DNA from: Streptomyces olivochromogenes | GTDB lineage: Bacteria; Actinomycetota; Actinomycetes; Streptomycetales; Streptomycetaceae | Assembly: GCF_001514115.1 (NCBI RefSeq) | Contig: NZ_KQ948469.1 | Coordinates: 144,705-208,704, forward strand | DNA length: 64,000 nucleotides | Direction of reading: 5' to 3' | In this document: in pieces, positions 17,535 through 26,426 of the stretch | Layout: every line of letters begins with the position of its first letter | How positions within the stretch are numbered: the first letter of the stretch is position 1 | Notes under the pieces: generated by a model | Database searches by the model: none | Told to the model about the DNA's origin: nothing | What the model saw: the letters and a program-made list of their open reading frames with translations, nothing else | Made by a program: the position numbers and the translations under genes

Positions 17535-18224
17535 TCAGAGGGCGGCGGGCGCAGGACCCCGGTGGCGCCAGACCGTGCCGCGGCGCTCGTGGGCGAACAA
17601 CTCCTCCACTGCGTGAGCGATTCGAGGGCCCACCTCGCGCTCCAGCAGATACAGGCCCAGATCGAGTCCGGAAGTGACACCGGCGCCGGTGACGAGGTCG
17701 CCGTCGTCGACGACGCGGGCGTGGACCGCGTGGGCGCCGGTGGCGTCGAGCATGTCCAGGCCCAGGTGATGGGTGGTGGCGTAGCGGCCCTCCAGCAGGC
17801 CGGCCATGGCCAGAACGAGCGATCCGCCGCACACCGCGGCGGTCGTCACCTCCGGATTCTCCATCGCCGCCTTCATGAGCGTGGGCAACTCGGTGGTCAG
17901 GGTGCGGCCCAGCAGCACGGGGATGAATTCGTCCTGCCGCCACTCCCCGGCCCCGATCTCCTGGTCTGGGACCTCGCCGGGCTCTCCGACACGGCCCGAG
18001 GCACCAGGAATCAGGATCAGGCCCGCACGCCCGGGGTCGAGTGCGGCAGCGGCGCGCAGTGCCAGGCCACCGGTGCCGCTGACCACCTCACGTACCCCCT
18101 CGGCGGAGACCAGTTCCACCGTCACCGCGCCGTTGGAGGCGGTGCCGCCGGCGTACAGCACCTCGTAGGGGGCGATGACATCCAGCGGATCGAAACCGTC
18201 GAACAACACGATCTGTGCGTGCAT
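17535..18224 (-). CDS. DJ-1/PfpI-family protein (class I glutamine-amidotransferase-like)
   Basis: A protein of 229 residues. IVLFDGFDPLDVIAPYEVL at the N-terminus, the nucleophile elbow AAVCGGSLVLA with the reactive Cys, and TTHHLGLDML following give the DJ-1/PfpI fold in the branch with isonitrile hydratase and ThiJ-like proteins. An insertion around residues 85-110 (GEPGEVPDQEIGAGEW) lengthens the protein slightly. AAGGA precedes the ATG. A 20-bp palindrome lies ~80 bases upstream. Function is probably in thiol or isonitrile chemistry; uncertain. Confidence 0.8.
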   Translation of the reverse strand: MHAQIVLFDGFDPLDVIAPYEVLYAGGTASNGAVTVELVSAEGVREVVSGTGGLALRAAAALDPGRAGLILIPGASGRVGEPGEVPDQEIGAGEWRQDEFIPVLLGRTLTTELPTLMKAAMENPEVTTAAVCGGSLVLAMAGLLEGRYATTHHLGLDMLDATGAHAVHARVVDDGDLVTGAGVTSGLDLGLYLLEREVGPRIAHAVEELFAHERRGTVWRHRGPAPAAL

Positions 18225-18301
18225 GGAAGGTCCTTCAGGTGTGGCGGAGCCCGTCTTCGCGCCGGACGCTCCCGACGCTAACCGGCTGCCGAACGGTCTC
18301 C

Positions 18302-18321
18302 CAGTGGCATTAATGACACTG
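18302..18321. promoter_or_regulatory. 20-bp palindrome upstream of the DJ-1/PfpI gene
   Basis: CAGTGGCATTAATGACACTG reads the same on both strands at 18 of 20 positions. It is one of few AT-rich spots here, sits 78 bases before the DJ-1 gene start, and looks like a dimeric operator. The TGGC half-site resembles sites of AraC/GlxA-type regulators, which often neighbour DJ-1 genes; no such regulator is encoded nearby. Confidence 0.5.
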
Positions 18322-18523
18322 CCCGACGGAATGTCGCCACTGACCCACAGATGGGCTCTGAGCTGGGAGAACCCGGGCGATCGATACGTCGACAACGGCC
18401 AGTTCCTCGCCTCCGCCGGAAGCGGCGTGTCAGGGTCCGGGTGCGGCATCCTGGCCCAACGCACCGGCTCGCCGCCCGATCCTGGTAGGCCCAGTCTCAG
18501 CAAGGAGGCCCGCGCCGAGGTTC

Positions 18524-19537
18524 CTACCGTGGGCGTCGAGGGGCGTCCGCCTCCATGGCCTCGCTGAAGAAGTCCCAGATGGCGGCCGGGGCATCGAGGG
18601 TGCGGTCGGTCCTGCCCATGAGCCGGGGGAAGCGGTAGTCGGGGTTGGGGATCGTGTGACCGCCGCCGGAGACCGTGAACGCCACAACGGGGGCCTTGCC
18701 GGGCTGGCTGTAGCGGGTCTCGATCACCGACGGGCCCTCCGCGCCGCCGGACCCGTCCAGGGGCAACCCGGCCGGTGGCCTGCTGATCGGGGGCCGGGTG
18801 ATGCCGTTGACCTCGGCGAACGCACGGGCTGTGATCTCGGCGGACAGCACAGTGCCGCGTTTCTGGAAGCCGAAGATGCTTGCCTCGCCGCCGTCGTACG
18901 GCATGATCGGGTCGCGTGTGCCGGAGATGAGCAGGACGGGCAGCGGGCGCTTCGGCTCCGTGACGGCCCACTGGTCCGGTGTGGGCAGGCCCGCCCCGAT
19001 CACCGCGATGGCGGCGATCCTGTCCGGTGTCCGGGCGGCGAGACGGAAGGCCATCTGCCCGCCGTTCGAGAAGCCGGTGACGAACACCCGGGCGGGATCG
19101 ATGCCGTGCCGTCGGCGGAACCGCTCGACGAGCGCGGCGATCAGGCCCTCGTCGTCGACGTCCTCCTTGCGGGCAGGGGTGACCGCGGAGGTTCGGCCGT
19201 CGTTCCAGCCGCGCTTGTAGCCGTCCGGATAGACCACCGCGAACTTGTGCCGCTCGGCCAACTTGTCGAAGCCGTACCCGGTGGCCGTACGAATGGTCCT
19301 CCCGTCCTGCTGTGAGCCGTGCAGGACGAACAGCAGCGGCGAGCCGGGCGGCAGATCCGCGGGCACGAAGGCCTGGTACGCACGCGTCCGGTCGCCCACG
19401 GTGATCGTGTCCACCGTCACCGGGGCGCTCAGCCGTGGCTCGGCGGGTTTCGGGCTGTGCAGGAGGTATCCGTACGCGGCGGCGCACACCAGCGCCACCA
19501 CCCCGATCGCGGCCAGTGCCGTCACCGGCGCGCTCAC
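18524..19537 (-). CDS. Exported PHB-depolymerase-like (LpqC-type) esterase
   Basis: About 337 residues. An N-terminal hydrophobic signal anchor is followed by an alpha/beta-hydrolase domain: VLHGSQQDG (oxyanion region), GFSNGGQMAF with the nucleophile Ser, GTRDPIMPYDGG with the acid Asp, and GGGHTIPN with the catalytic His. The layout matches the LpqC / feruloyl-esterase / polyhydroxybutyrate-depolymerase family. A TTG at 19564 would add nine residues; neither start has a strong ribosome site. The 5' end abuts the remnant of an epimerase gene. Confidence 0.75.
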   Translation of the reverse strand: MSAPVTALAAIGVVALVCAAAYGYLLHSPKPAEPRLSAPVTVDTITVGDRTRAYQAFVPADLPPGSPLLFVLHGSQQDGRTIRTATGYGFDKLAERHKFAVVYPDGYKRGWNDGRTSAVTPARKEDVDDEGLIAALVERFRRRHGIDPARVFVTGFSNGGQMAFRLAARTPDRIAAIAVIGAGLPTPDQWAVTEPKRPLPVLLISGTRDPIMPYDGGEASIFGFQKRGTVLSAEITARAFAEVNGITRPPISRPPAGLPLDGSGGAEGPSVIETRYSQPGKAPVVAFTVSGGGHTIPNPDYRFPRLMGRTDRTLDAPAAIWDFFSEAMEADAPRRPR

Positions 19538-19638
19538 CGGCGTACCCCGCGGTCCATCGCACAAGAGCCGCCGGTCACCATGTGCTCGGCCAACACACCG
19601 CCCACATGGTCATTCGCGCCCGTCATGAACACCCGCAT
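19534..19638 (-). pseudogene. 5' stump of an NAD-dependent epimerase/short-chain dehydrogenase gene
   Basis: An ATG at 19638 with GTGAGGA upstream opens MRVFMTGANDHVGGVLAEH, the Rossmann start of extended SDR/epimerase proteins (normally MRVFVTGATGHIG). Similarity stops after ~24 codons and the frame ends at 34 residues. The rest of the gene is missing, replaced by the esterase gene. It is divergent from the XRE/MmyB regulator at 19784, an arrangement usual for intact SDR genes. Confidence 0.65.
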
Positions 19639-19783
19639 GGCCTTGTCCTCACTTCGTTTCACGTGCTTCCCCGTGCTTCCACATCGTTGTGCCTGTGCTT
19701 TCACCCTGCGGTGGTGGCCCGAGCGGTATCCAGGGACCGAGAGTCCGTGGCTGGCCGGGGCGCCCCGCCGTACCGTGGTGACC

Positions 19784-20635
19784 ATGGACAAGCACGCTCT
19801 CGCGGCGTTCCTGCGCGGCAAACGGGAGCGCGTACGCCCCGAGGACGTCGGCCTGCCGCACGGGCCCAGGCGTCGCACCCCCGGGCTGCGCCGCGAAGAG
19901 GTCGCCCAGCTCGCGCACATCTCCGTGGACCACTACAGCCGCCTGGAACAGGCCCGAGGACGCCATCCCTCGCACGCCGTCCTGACCGGCATCGCCCGCG
20001 CACTGCGCCTGTCCGACCAGGAACGCACCCACCTCTTCCGCCTCGCCGGAGAGGCGGCACCCGAGCCTGTCCAAGGGCCCTCCCGCGACGTGGACCCCGG
20101 CACACTGAATCTGCTGGAGCGCCTCACCGACGCCGGCGCCCTCGTGCTCGACAACACCTGCCGGATCCTGGCCTGGAATCCCCTGGCGGCAGCCCTCTTC
20201 GAGGACTTCTCCGCCCTGACCGGCCCGGACCGCAACGTCATCCGCCGCTACTTCCTGCACCCCGACCCCGAGCACCGCGGCTACGGCATGACCCAGCCCC
20301 ACCGGTTCGTGACCGCCGCCGTCAGCTATCTGCGCGTCGCCACTGCCCGCTACCCGGACAACGTCGAACTGCGCACCCTCATCGACGAACTGCTCGGCGG
20401 CAGCGAGGACTTCGCCCGTCTGTGGAACTCCCACGAGCTGCGCATCGAACACCACCACCAGCAGCAGATCCAGCACTCCCAAGTCGGGACGATCGACCTG
20501 GACTTCGACGTCCTGACCGTGCCGGGCCAGGACCAGCAGATGATCATCTTCACCGCTGAACCCGACTCCCGCGCCTACCGGACGCTGCAACTGCTCAAAG
20601 TCATCGGCACCCAGCGCATGGACATCGCCACCTGA
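19784..20635 (+). CDS. XRE-family regulator with MmyB-like ligand-binding domain
   Basis: A protein of 283 residues. The N-terminal helix-turn-helix has the family signature GLRREEVAQLAHISVDHYSRLEQ; the C-terminal ~170 residues are the MmyB-type domain (DNTCRILAWNPLAAALF, then DFARLWNSHEL). Regulators of this kind usually sit divergent from an oxidoreductase of the SDR family, and here the partner survives only as a stump at 19534-19638. Two relatives occur at 52135-53007 and 53229-54104. Confidence 0.85.
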   Translation: MDKHALAAFLRGKRERVRPEDVGLPHGPRRRTPGLRREEVAQLAHISVDHYSRLEQARGRHPSHAVLTGIARALRLSDQERTHLFRLAGEAAPEPVQGPSRDVDPGTLNLLERLTDAGALVLDNTCRILAWNPLAAALFEDFSALTGPDRNVIRRYFLHPDPEHRGYGMTQPHRFVTAAVSYLRVATARYPDNVELRTLIDELLGGSEDFARLWNSHELRIEHHHQQQIQHSQVGTIDLDFDVLTVPGQDQQMIIFTAEPDSRAYRTLQLLKVIGTQRMDIAT

Positions 20636-20773
20636 CCCAGGTTCCGTCCGTCCGATCCTGCTGTCTCGCCCGCTCCGCGCGACGCTTGCTCACACATCCG
20701 CGTACTCACCCATGGCATGAAGTCCTGTCAGAACTCTTGACCGACGACGGCAAGGCGCCCACAGTACTCATTC

Positions 20774-20812
20774 ATACGCATCACTGATACGCATTACTGA
20801 TACGCATAAACG
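20774..20812. repeat. Three tandem 13-bp repeats before the LacI gene
   Basis: The unit ATACGCATYACTG occurs at 20774-20786, 20787-20799 and (less exact, ATACGCATAAACG) at 20800-20812, ending ~37 bases before the LacI-family start. This is a likely binding array for that regulator or another protein at its promoter. Confidence 0.75.
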
Positions 20813-20848
20813 ACGTGCGCGGCGGTCGTGCCAGGCCAGGTGAGGAGC

Positions 20849-21952
20849 ATGGTGGAGCAGCCCAAGAAGCGGTCCCGGCGCGGTCGTACCCCTGCGGCGG
20901 CGGGTCGCACGTCCCGACCGCGGCAGGCGGAAGTCGCCCGACTGGCCGGGGTCTCCCAGGCCACGGTGTCGCTCGTGCTGTCGGACAAGACGCAGGGCTC
21001 GGCGATCTCGGACGAGACCCGGCAGCGGGTGCTCGACGCGGCCCGCAGCCTGGGCTACGTACCGGACCCCGCCGCGCAACGGCTGGCGGCGGCCCGCAAC
21101 AACCTGCTCGGCGTGTTCAGCTTCACGGCCACCTTCCCCACCGATGTGCAGCACTCGTACTACCCCTTCCTCGTCGGCGTGGAGCAGGAGGCCGCCGCGC
21201 GCGGCTATGACCTGGTGCTCTTCACGGGGTCGAGTTCCGGAGGCGCGGGGGCGTCGAGGCCCGACGCGCTGAGCAGGGTGCGACTCGCCGACGGCTGCCT
21301 CTTCCTCGGCCGGCATGCTCCGGTCGCGGAGTTGAAGCGGATGGTCGCCGACGGTTTCCCGGTCGTGCACCTCGGGCGCCGCGACGAACTCGAAGGGCTG
21401 CCGTGGGTGGGCGCCGACTACGTCAGCGCGAGCGGCGAAGTCGTCGGCCATCTGGCGGCGCTGGGGCACCGGCGCATCGTGCTGGTCCGCGAGGACGACG
21501 ACGCTCCGGCGTCCACGGACCGTCAACAGGGCTTCCTGGAAGGGCTGGAGGCGGCCAGGCTTCCGGGCGGACCCGAGGCCGTCTTCCGCTCCGCCGACCC
21601 CGAGGGCGACCTCACCCCCGAGCGGCTGCGCCACTGGCTGGCCGAGGGTGTCACCGCGTTCGTCGCGGAGGAGACCGACACCGGGGCCGCCTGGCACGCC
21701 CTGTGCCGGGCCGTCGACGCGGCCGGTCTCACCTGCCCCGACGACCTGTCGCTCGCCCTGCTCGGCAGTCCGCCCGGCGACCTCGTCGCCAGTCCGCAGG
21801 CCACCGGATTCGACATCCCCCGGCCCGAGTTGGGCGCGGCCGCGGTCCGGCTCCTCGCCGCCCGCGTCGCCGGCGAGGAGGCCGACGAACCCCTGGTCGC
21901 CTGTGTCTTCCGGCCCGGTACCACCACGGGGAGGCCGCCGGAGCAGCGCTGA
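20849..21952 (+). CDS. LacI-family transcriptional regulator
   Basis: About 367 residues. An Arg/Lys-rich leader precedes the helix-turn-helix (VARLAGVSQATVSLVLSDKT, residues ~30-50) and hinge (PDPAAQRLAAARNNLLGVF). The remainder is a periplasmic-binding-protein-like sensor. Candidate starts are ATG 20849 and GTG 20852, both close behind GAGGAG. It is the first gene of the run to 28735 and 50 bases ahead of the FAD oxidoreductase, so it may regulate the entire cluster. LacI sensors bind sugars or their derivatives. Confidence 0.8.
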   Translation: MVEQPKKRSRRGRTPAAAGRTSRPRQAEVARLAGVSQATVSLVLSDKTQGSAISDETRQRVLDAARSLGYVPDPAAQRLAAARNNLLGVFSFTATFPTDVQHSYYPFLVGVEQEAAARGYDLVLFTGSSSGGAGASRPDALSRVRLADGCLFLGRHAPVAELKRMVADGFPVVHLGRRDELEGLPWVGADYVSASGEVVGHLAALGHRRIVLVREDDDAPASTDRQQGFLEGLEAARLPGGPEAVFRSADPEGDLTPERLRHWLAEGVTAFVAEETDTGAAWHALCRAVDAAGLTCPDDLSLALLGSPPGDLVASPQATGFDIPRPELGAAAVRLLAARVAGEEADEPLVACVFRPGTTTGRPPEQR

Positions 21953-22002
21953 CCGCCGTGAACCGCACCCTCCGTGGACGTCAACCACCCGCAAGGAGAA
22001 GC

Positions 22003-23613
22003 GTGATACCGGAAGCCGACATCCTCATCGTGGGCGGTGGCCTCGGCGGAGTGGCCGCCGCGCTGGCCGCCTGCCGGGCCGGACGCAGGGTCGTGCTCAC
22101 CGAGGAGACCGACTGGATCGGCGGACAACTCACCTCGCAGGCCGTACCGCCCGACGAGCACCCGTGGGTCGAGCAGTTCGGGACGACGGCCTCGTATCGC
22201 CGACTGCGCGAGGGCATCAGACAGTTCTACCGGCAGTGGTACCCGATGCGTTCGGAGGCGCTCACGCTCACGGACCTCAACCCGGGCGCCGGACGGGTCA
22301 GCAAGCTCTGCCACGAGCCACGGGTGGCGCTGGCCGTGCTGGAGGCCATGCTCGCGCCCCACCGGGCGGCCGGACGCCTGACCGTCCTCACCGACCACCG
22401 GCCCGTCGCGGCCGAGTCCGACAACGATGTCGTACGGTCCGTGACTCTGGAGCACCGCCCCGACGGCCGCCGCGTCTCCGTACCGGCCCGCTATGTCATC
22501 GACGCCACCGAGACGGGCGAACTCCTGTACTTGGCAGGCGTCGAGCACGTATGCGGCGCCGAGGCACGGTCCGAGTACGACGAGCCGCACGCCCCGGAGC
22601 GGGCCGAGCCGCTCAACCAGCAGGGCATCACCGTGTGCTTCGCGCTCTCCCACCACGAGGGTGAGGACCACACCGTCGACCGCCCGGCGGACTACGGCTT
22701 CTGGCGCGCGTACCGTCCGGACTTCTGGCCCGGCCCGCTCCTCGGTTTCCAGGCGCCCGACCCTCGCACCCTGGAACCCGTCCCGCGTACCTTCGTCCCC
22801 AACCCCGACCTCGACCCGCTCGGTGTGAGCGCCGACCAGAGCGCCGACGCGGGCGACAAGGAGCTGTGGGGCTTCCGCCGCATCCTGGCACGCAAGCTGC
22901 ACCGCCCCGGCGCCTTCGACTCCGACATCACACTCGTCAACTGGCCGCTCAACGACTACTGGTTGAAGCCGCTCGTCGGAGCGGGAGCACAGACCGGAGC
23001 CCAAGCCGTCGCCGAGGCACGTCAGTTGTCCCTGTCGGTCCTGTACTGGCTGCAGACCGAAGCACCCCGGCCGGACGGCGGCACCGGCTTCCCCGGCCTC
23101 CGGCCGCGCCCCGATGTGACCGGTACGGCGGACGGCCTGGCGAAGGCGCCGTACGTCCGTGAGTCGCGCCGTATCAAGGCGGTCACCACCGTCACCGAGC
23201 GCGATGTGGCGATCGACCTGGTGGGCCCGTCCGGGGGCACGAAGTACCGCGACTCCGTGGGCATCGGCAGCTACCGCATCGACCTGCACCCCTCCACCGG
23301 AGGCGACACCTACGTCGACATCGGCTCGGTGCCCTTCGAGATCCCGCTCGGGGCGCTCGTGCCACGGCGGGTCCGCAATCTGCTGCCCGCGGGCAAGAAC
23401 ATCGGCACGACCCACATCACCAACGGTTGTTACCGGCTCCACCCGGTGGAGTGGAACATCGGCGAGGTCGCCGGCGCGCTCGCCGCCCACTGCCTGGCCG
23501 GGGACGTCGAACCGCACCAGGTACAGGCCGAGGACAAGCGGTTCGAGGAGTTCGCGCGGCTCCTCGACCGCGCCGGAGTGCAGCGCCACTGGCCCGACGT
23601 ACGCGGCTACTGA
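22003..23613 (+). CDS. FAD-dependent oxidoreductase (FAD_oxidored family)
   Basis: A protein of 536 residues. ILIVGGGLGGVAAALAACRAG is the ADP-binding Rossmann motif, TEETDWIGGQLTSQAVPPDE a typical family segment, and PAGKNIGTTHITNGCYRLHP with NIGEVAGALAAHCL the C-terminal FAD-contact region. The family includes poorly characterised enzymes found in sugar and polysaccharide loci; substrate unknown. The GTG at 22003 follows AAGGAGAAGC. Second gene of the LacI-led cluster. Confidence 0.8.
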   Translation: MIPEADILIVGGGLGGVAAALAACRAGRRVVLTEETDWIGGQLTSQAVPPDEHPWVEQFGTTASYRRLREGIRQFYRQWYPMRSEALTLTDLNPGAGRVSKLCHEPRVALAVLEAMLAPHRAAGRLTVLTDHRPVAAESDNDVVRSVTLEHRPDGRRVSVPARYVIDATETGELLYLAGVEHVCGAEARSEYDEPHAPERAEPLNQQGITVCFALSHHEGEDHTVDRPADYGFWRAYRPDFWPGPLLGFQAPDPRTLEPVPRTFVPNPDLDPLGVSADQSADAGDKELWGFRRILARKLHRPGAFDSDITLVNWPLNDYWLKPLVGAGAQTGAQAVAEARQLSLSVLYWLQTEAPRPDGGTGFPGLRPRPDVTGTADGLAKAPYVRESRRIKAVTTVTERDVAIDLVGPSGGTKYRDSVGIGSYRIDLHPSTGGDTYVDIGSVPFEIPLGALVPRRVRNLLPAGKNIGTTHITNGCYRLHPVEWNIGEVAGALAAHCLAGDVEPHQVQAEDKRFEEFARLLDRAGVQRHWPDVRGY

Positions 23614-23670
23614 CCGCGTCGAGGCGACTGCCCGCGCACGACCGACACAGCACAAGGAGGTGCTCCAGAC

Positions 23671-25800
23671 ATGACTGCCTACCGCATCCGCGTCGGCATC
23701 GACGTGGGCGGAACCTTTACCGACGCCGTGGCCGTGGACGCCACGACCCTGCGACTGCTGGGACAGGTCAAGGTCCCCACCAGCCACCATCACGAGGACG
23801 GAGTCGCGCACGGCATCGTCAAGGCGCTGGACCTGCTGCTGCGCCAGGTCGACCGGGCCCCCGGCGACATCGCGTTCCTGGCGCACGGCACGACCCAGGC
23901 CACCAACGCACTGCTGGAGGGTGATGTCGCCACCGTCGGCCTGATCGGCATCGGCACCGGGCCCGGTGCCGTCCTCACCCGTCGCCTCGCCGCACTCGGC
24001 AGGCTCGAACTCGCTCCCGGCAAGCGGCTTCCGCTCGCCTACGCCCACGTCGCAGACCCTGACGCCCCGGCGGCCGTACGCACCGCGGTCGACGAGCTGA
24101 CGGCCGCGGGAGCCCAAGTCCTCGTCGCCACCGAGCCGTTCGCCGTCGACCGGCCCGAGGGCGAGCGGGCCGTACTCGAGGCCGCCCGGTCCGCCGGCCT
24201 CCCGATGACGGCGGCACACGAGATCACCTCGCTGTACGGACTGCACAAGCGGACCCGCACCGCGGTCGTCAACGCGGCCATCCTGCCGCGCATGCTCGCC
24301 ACCGCCGACCTCGTCGACGCGTCCATCACCAAGGCCGGGGTCATCGCACCGCTCATGGTCATGCGCTGCGACGGCGGGGTCATGGCACTGGACGAGATGC
24401 GACGGCGCCCCCTGCTGACCGTCCTGTCCGGCCCGGCGGCCGGAGTCGCCGGTGCCCTCATGCAGGAACGGATCAGCGAGGGAGTCTTCCTCGAAACCGG
24501 CGGCACCTCCACCGACATCAGCGTCGTACGGCGCGGCAAGGTCGCCGTCCGCCACGCCACGATGCTCGGTAAGACCTCGTACCTCAACGCGCTCGACGTG
24601 CGCACGGTCGGAGTCGGCGGCGGCTCGATGGTCCGCGTCGCTCAGGGCCGCGTCACGGATGTCGGTCCACGCAGTGCCCACATCGCGGGACTGCCCTACG
24701 CCTGCTTCGCCGACCTGGACGACCTGCGTGACGCGACCCTCGCCACGACGCGCCCGATGCCGGACGACCCGGACGACTACGTGGTCCTGGACGCGGCGGG
24801 CGGACGGTTCGCGATCACCATGACATGCGCCGCCAACGCCCTCGGCCGGGTCCCTGAGGGGGACTTCGCGCGCTGCGACCAGGAGGTGGCGAAGGCCGCG
24901 CTCGCGCCTCTCGCCGCCGTCCTGGGCGTGGACGTGCCGACCGCGGCCGCCCGCATCCTCGACGCGGGCGTCGCCCGCGTGCGGGAGGTCGTGGACGCGC
25001 TCGTCCGCGACTACCGCCTCGACCCCGACACGGCGGTCCTCGTCGGCGGTGGCGGCGGGGCGGCCTCCGTCACCCCGCACCTGGCGGCGCTCACCGGCAT
25101 GACGGGCAGGATCGCCCGGCACAGCGAGGTCATCAGCCCCATCGGTGTGGCCCTCGCGCTGGTGCGGGAGCAGATCGCGCGGATCATCCCCGGCGCCACC
25201 CAGGAGCAGATCCTCGCCGTACGGGCCGAGGCCGAGCGGGCCGTCGTCGCCCAGGGCGCGGCGGCCGACGGCGTCGAGGTCGAGGTGACCGTCGACCCGC
25301 AGACCAGTACCGTGCGCGCCACCGCCACCGGCGCCACGGAACTGCGTACCCAGGACCGCTCGCACAGCGCCGACGACGCCGAACGCCTCACCGCGGCCGC
25401 CGCCAGCCTCAAGACCGATCCCGCCGAGGTCCGGGTCCTCGCCAAGACATCCGCCCACACGGTCTACGGCATCGAGGTACGCCGTTGGCTGCGGGCTCCC
25501 CGGCGCCCCATACGCGTCGTCGACGCCGACGGTGTCGTACGCCTGCACGCCTTCGACGCGAGTGTGACCGCAACCACCGTGGGTGCTGCCCCCGAGCTCC
25601 TCGCCCACCTCGTGCGCGAGGGGACGTCGTACGGCGACGGCGGCGTCCGCGCCCCCGCGCTGCGGCTCCTTCTGGGTTCCCGCATCGCCGACCTCTCCGG
25701 CGTCCTCGACCCGCAGCCACTGCTCGCCCTGGCCCGCAGCGAGATGCGGGACCGCGCCGTCGACGAACCTGTGGTCGCCGTCGTGGAGGTGCGGTCATGA
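23671..25800 (+). CDS. Hydantoinase/oxoprolinase (HyuA)-type ATP-dependent protein
   Basis: A protein of 709 residues. The N-terminal phosphate-binding motif RVGIDVGGTFTDAVAV, the strongly conserved FLAHGTTQATNALLEG, and FLETGGTSTDISVVRRG identify the hydantoinase A / 5-oxoprolinase / acetone-carboxylase beta family (ASKHA fold). Such proteins normally act with a HyuB partner, and none is present here. A good AAGGAGG lies upstream. The stop overlaps the start of the next gene (ATGA), so the two are translationally coupled. Confidence 0.8.
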   Translation: MTAYRIRVGIDVGGTFTDAVAVDATTLRLLGQVKVPTSHHHEDGVAHGIVKALDLLLRQVDRAPGDIAFLAHGTTQATNALLEGDVATVGLIGIGTGPGAVLTRRLAALGRLELAPGKRLPLAYAHVADPDAPAAVRTAVDELTAAGAQVLVATEPFAVDRPEGERAVLEAARSAGLPMTAAHEITSLYGLHKRTRTAVVNAAILPRMLATADLVDASITKAGVIAPLMVMRCDGGVMALDEMRRRPLLTVLSGPAAGVAGALMQERISEGVFLETGGTSTDISVVRRGKVAVRHATMLGKTSYLNALDVRTVGVGGGSMVRVAQGRVTDVGPRSAHIAGLPYACFADLDDLRDATLATTRPMPDDPDDYVVLDAAGGRFAITMTCAANALGRVPEGDFARCDQEVAKAALAPLAAVLGVDVPTAAARILDAGVARVREVVDALVRDYRLDPDTAVLVGGGGGAASVTPHLAALTGMTGRIARHSEVISPIGVALALVREQIARIIPGATQEQILAVRAEAERAVVAQGAAADGVEVEVTVDPQTSTVRATATGATELRTQDRSHSADDAERLTAAAASLKTDPAEVRVLAKTSAHTVYGIEVRRWLRAPRRPIRVVDADGVVRLHAFDASVTATTVGAAPELLAHLVREGTSYGDGGVRAPALRLLLGSRIADLSGVLDPQPLLALARSEMRDRAVDEPVVAVVEVRS

Positions 25801-26423
25801 GCGGCCCCGCCGCGCCCCGCCTCGCGCGTGATCCCCTGCTCGCCGCCGCTGCCGTGTCCGCCGTAGATCCGGCGACGGACGATCTGAGTCTCGCCGTACG
25901 GCTGCTGGCCACGACGCCCACCCACGAGGAGCGCGCCCCCGCCCAGCTGCGCCAATGGGCTCTGGCCGCCGACACGTTCGGCGCCGCACTCGACCCCGGC
26001 CTGCCGTGCCGCGCCCGGATCGTGGAGCGCGGCGACGGGCTCGACCAGCTGCTGCTCGCCCGCTACACCTCGCGTCCCGCCACCGTCGAGCTCTACACCG
26101 ACACCATCGACCGGGCCGAGACGCTGATCGACGAACTCGGCTGGCGCTCCTGGTATCCCGTCGGGTCCGTGCGCGCCGCGGCCCTCGCCCACGAGACCGC
26201 ACACGCACTGCTCCACCGCAAGGCAATGCGGACCGCGCTCAAGGAGGCGCTCGGGCACACCGCCCTGCGGCTGGGCCGATTCCGGGTCCTCGGCCATGTG
26301 GCCGGTGCCGAGGAGATCGCCGCCCACGCCTACGCCCGTACCGTCTGCGGACTCGGCCGCAGCCCCCTCCTGCTCACCGCCGCGCTCACCGCCGCGGTGG
26401 ACACACCCGGAAGACAGAGGTGA
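25797..26423 (+). CDS. Unknown protein with HExxH motif
   Basis: A protein of 208 residues whose ATG overlaps the stop of the HyuA-like gene. I do not recognise the family as a whole. Residues ~130-140 read AALAHETAHALLH, an HExxH zinc-site pattern. About 35 residues on comes AGAEEIAAHAYAR, a Glu-rich helix in the place where gluzincins such as the ImmA/IrrE (M78) group keep the third zinc ligand. No signal peptide or membrane segment. It could be a cytosolic metallopeptidase or a metal-dependent partner of the HyuA-like enzyme. Confidence 0.6.
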   Translation: MSGPAAPRLARDPLLAAAAVSAVDPATDDLSLAVRLLATTPTHEERAPAQLRQWALAADTFGAALDPGLPCRARIVERGDGLDQLLLARYTSRPATVELYTDTIDRAETLIDELGWRSWYPVGSVRAAALAHETAHALLHRKAMRTALKEALGHTALRLGRFRVLGHVAGAEEIAAHAYARTVCGLGRSPLLLTAALTAAVDTPGRQR

Positions 26424-26426
26424 ACC

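Noticed and set aside
21523..25608. A 1361-codon open frame antisense to the FAD oxidoreductase and HyuA-like genes
   Set aside because: Asp/Gly/Val/Arg-rich sequence without any domain, lying exactly opposite genes with clear motifs. Long antisense frames are expected in high-GC DNA.
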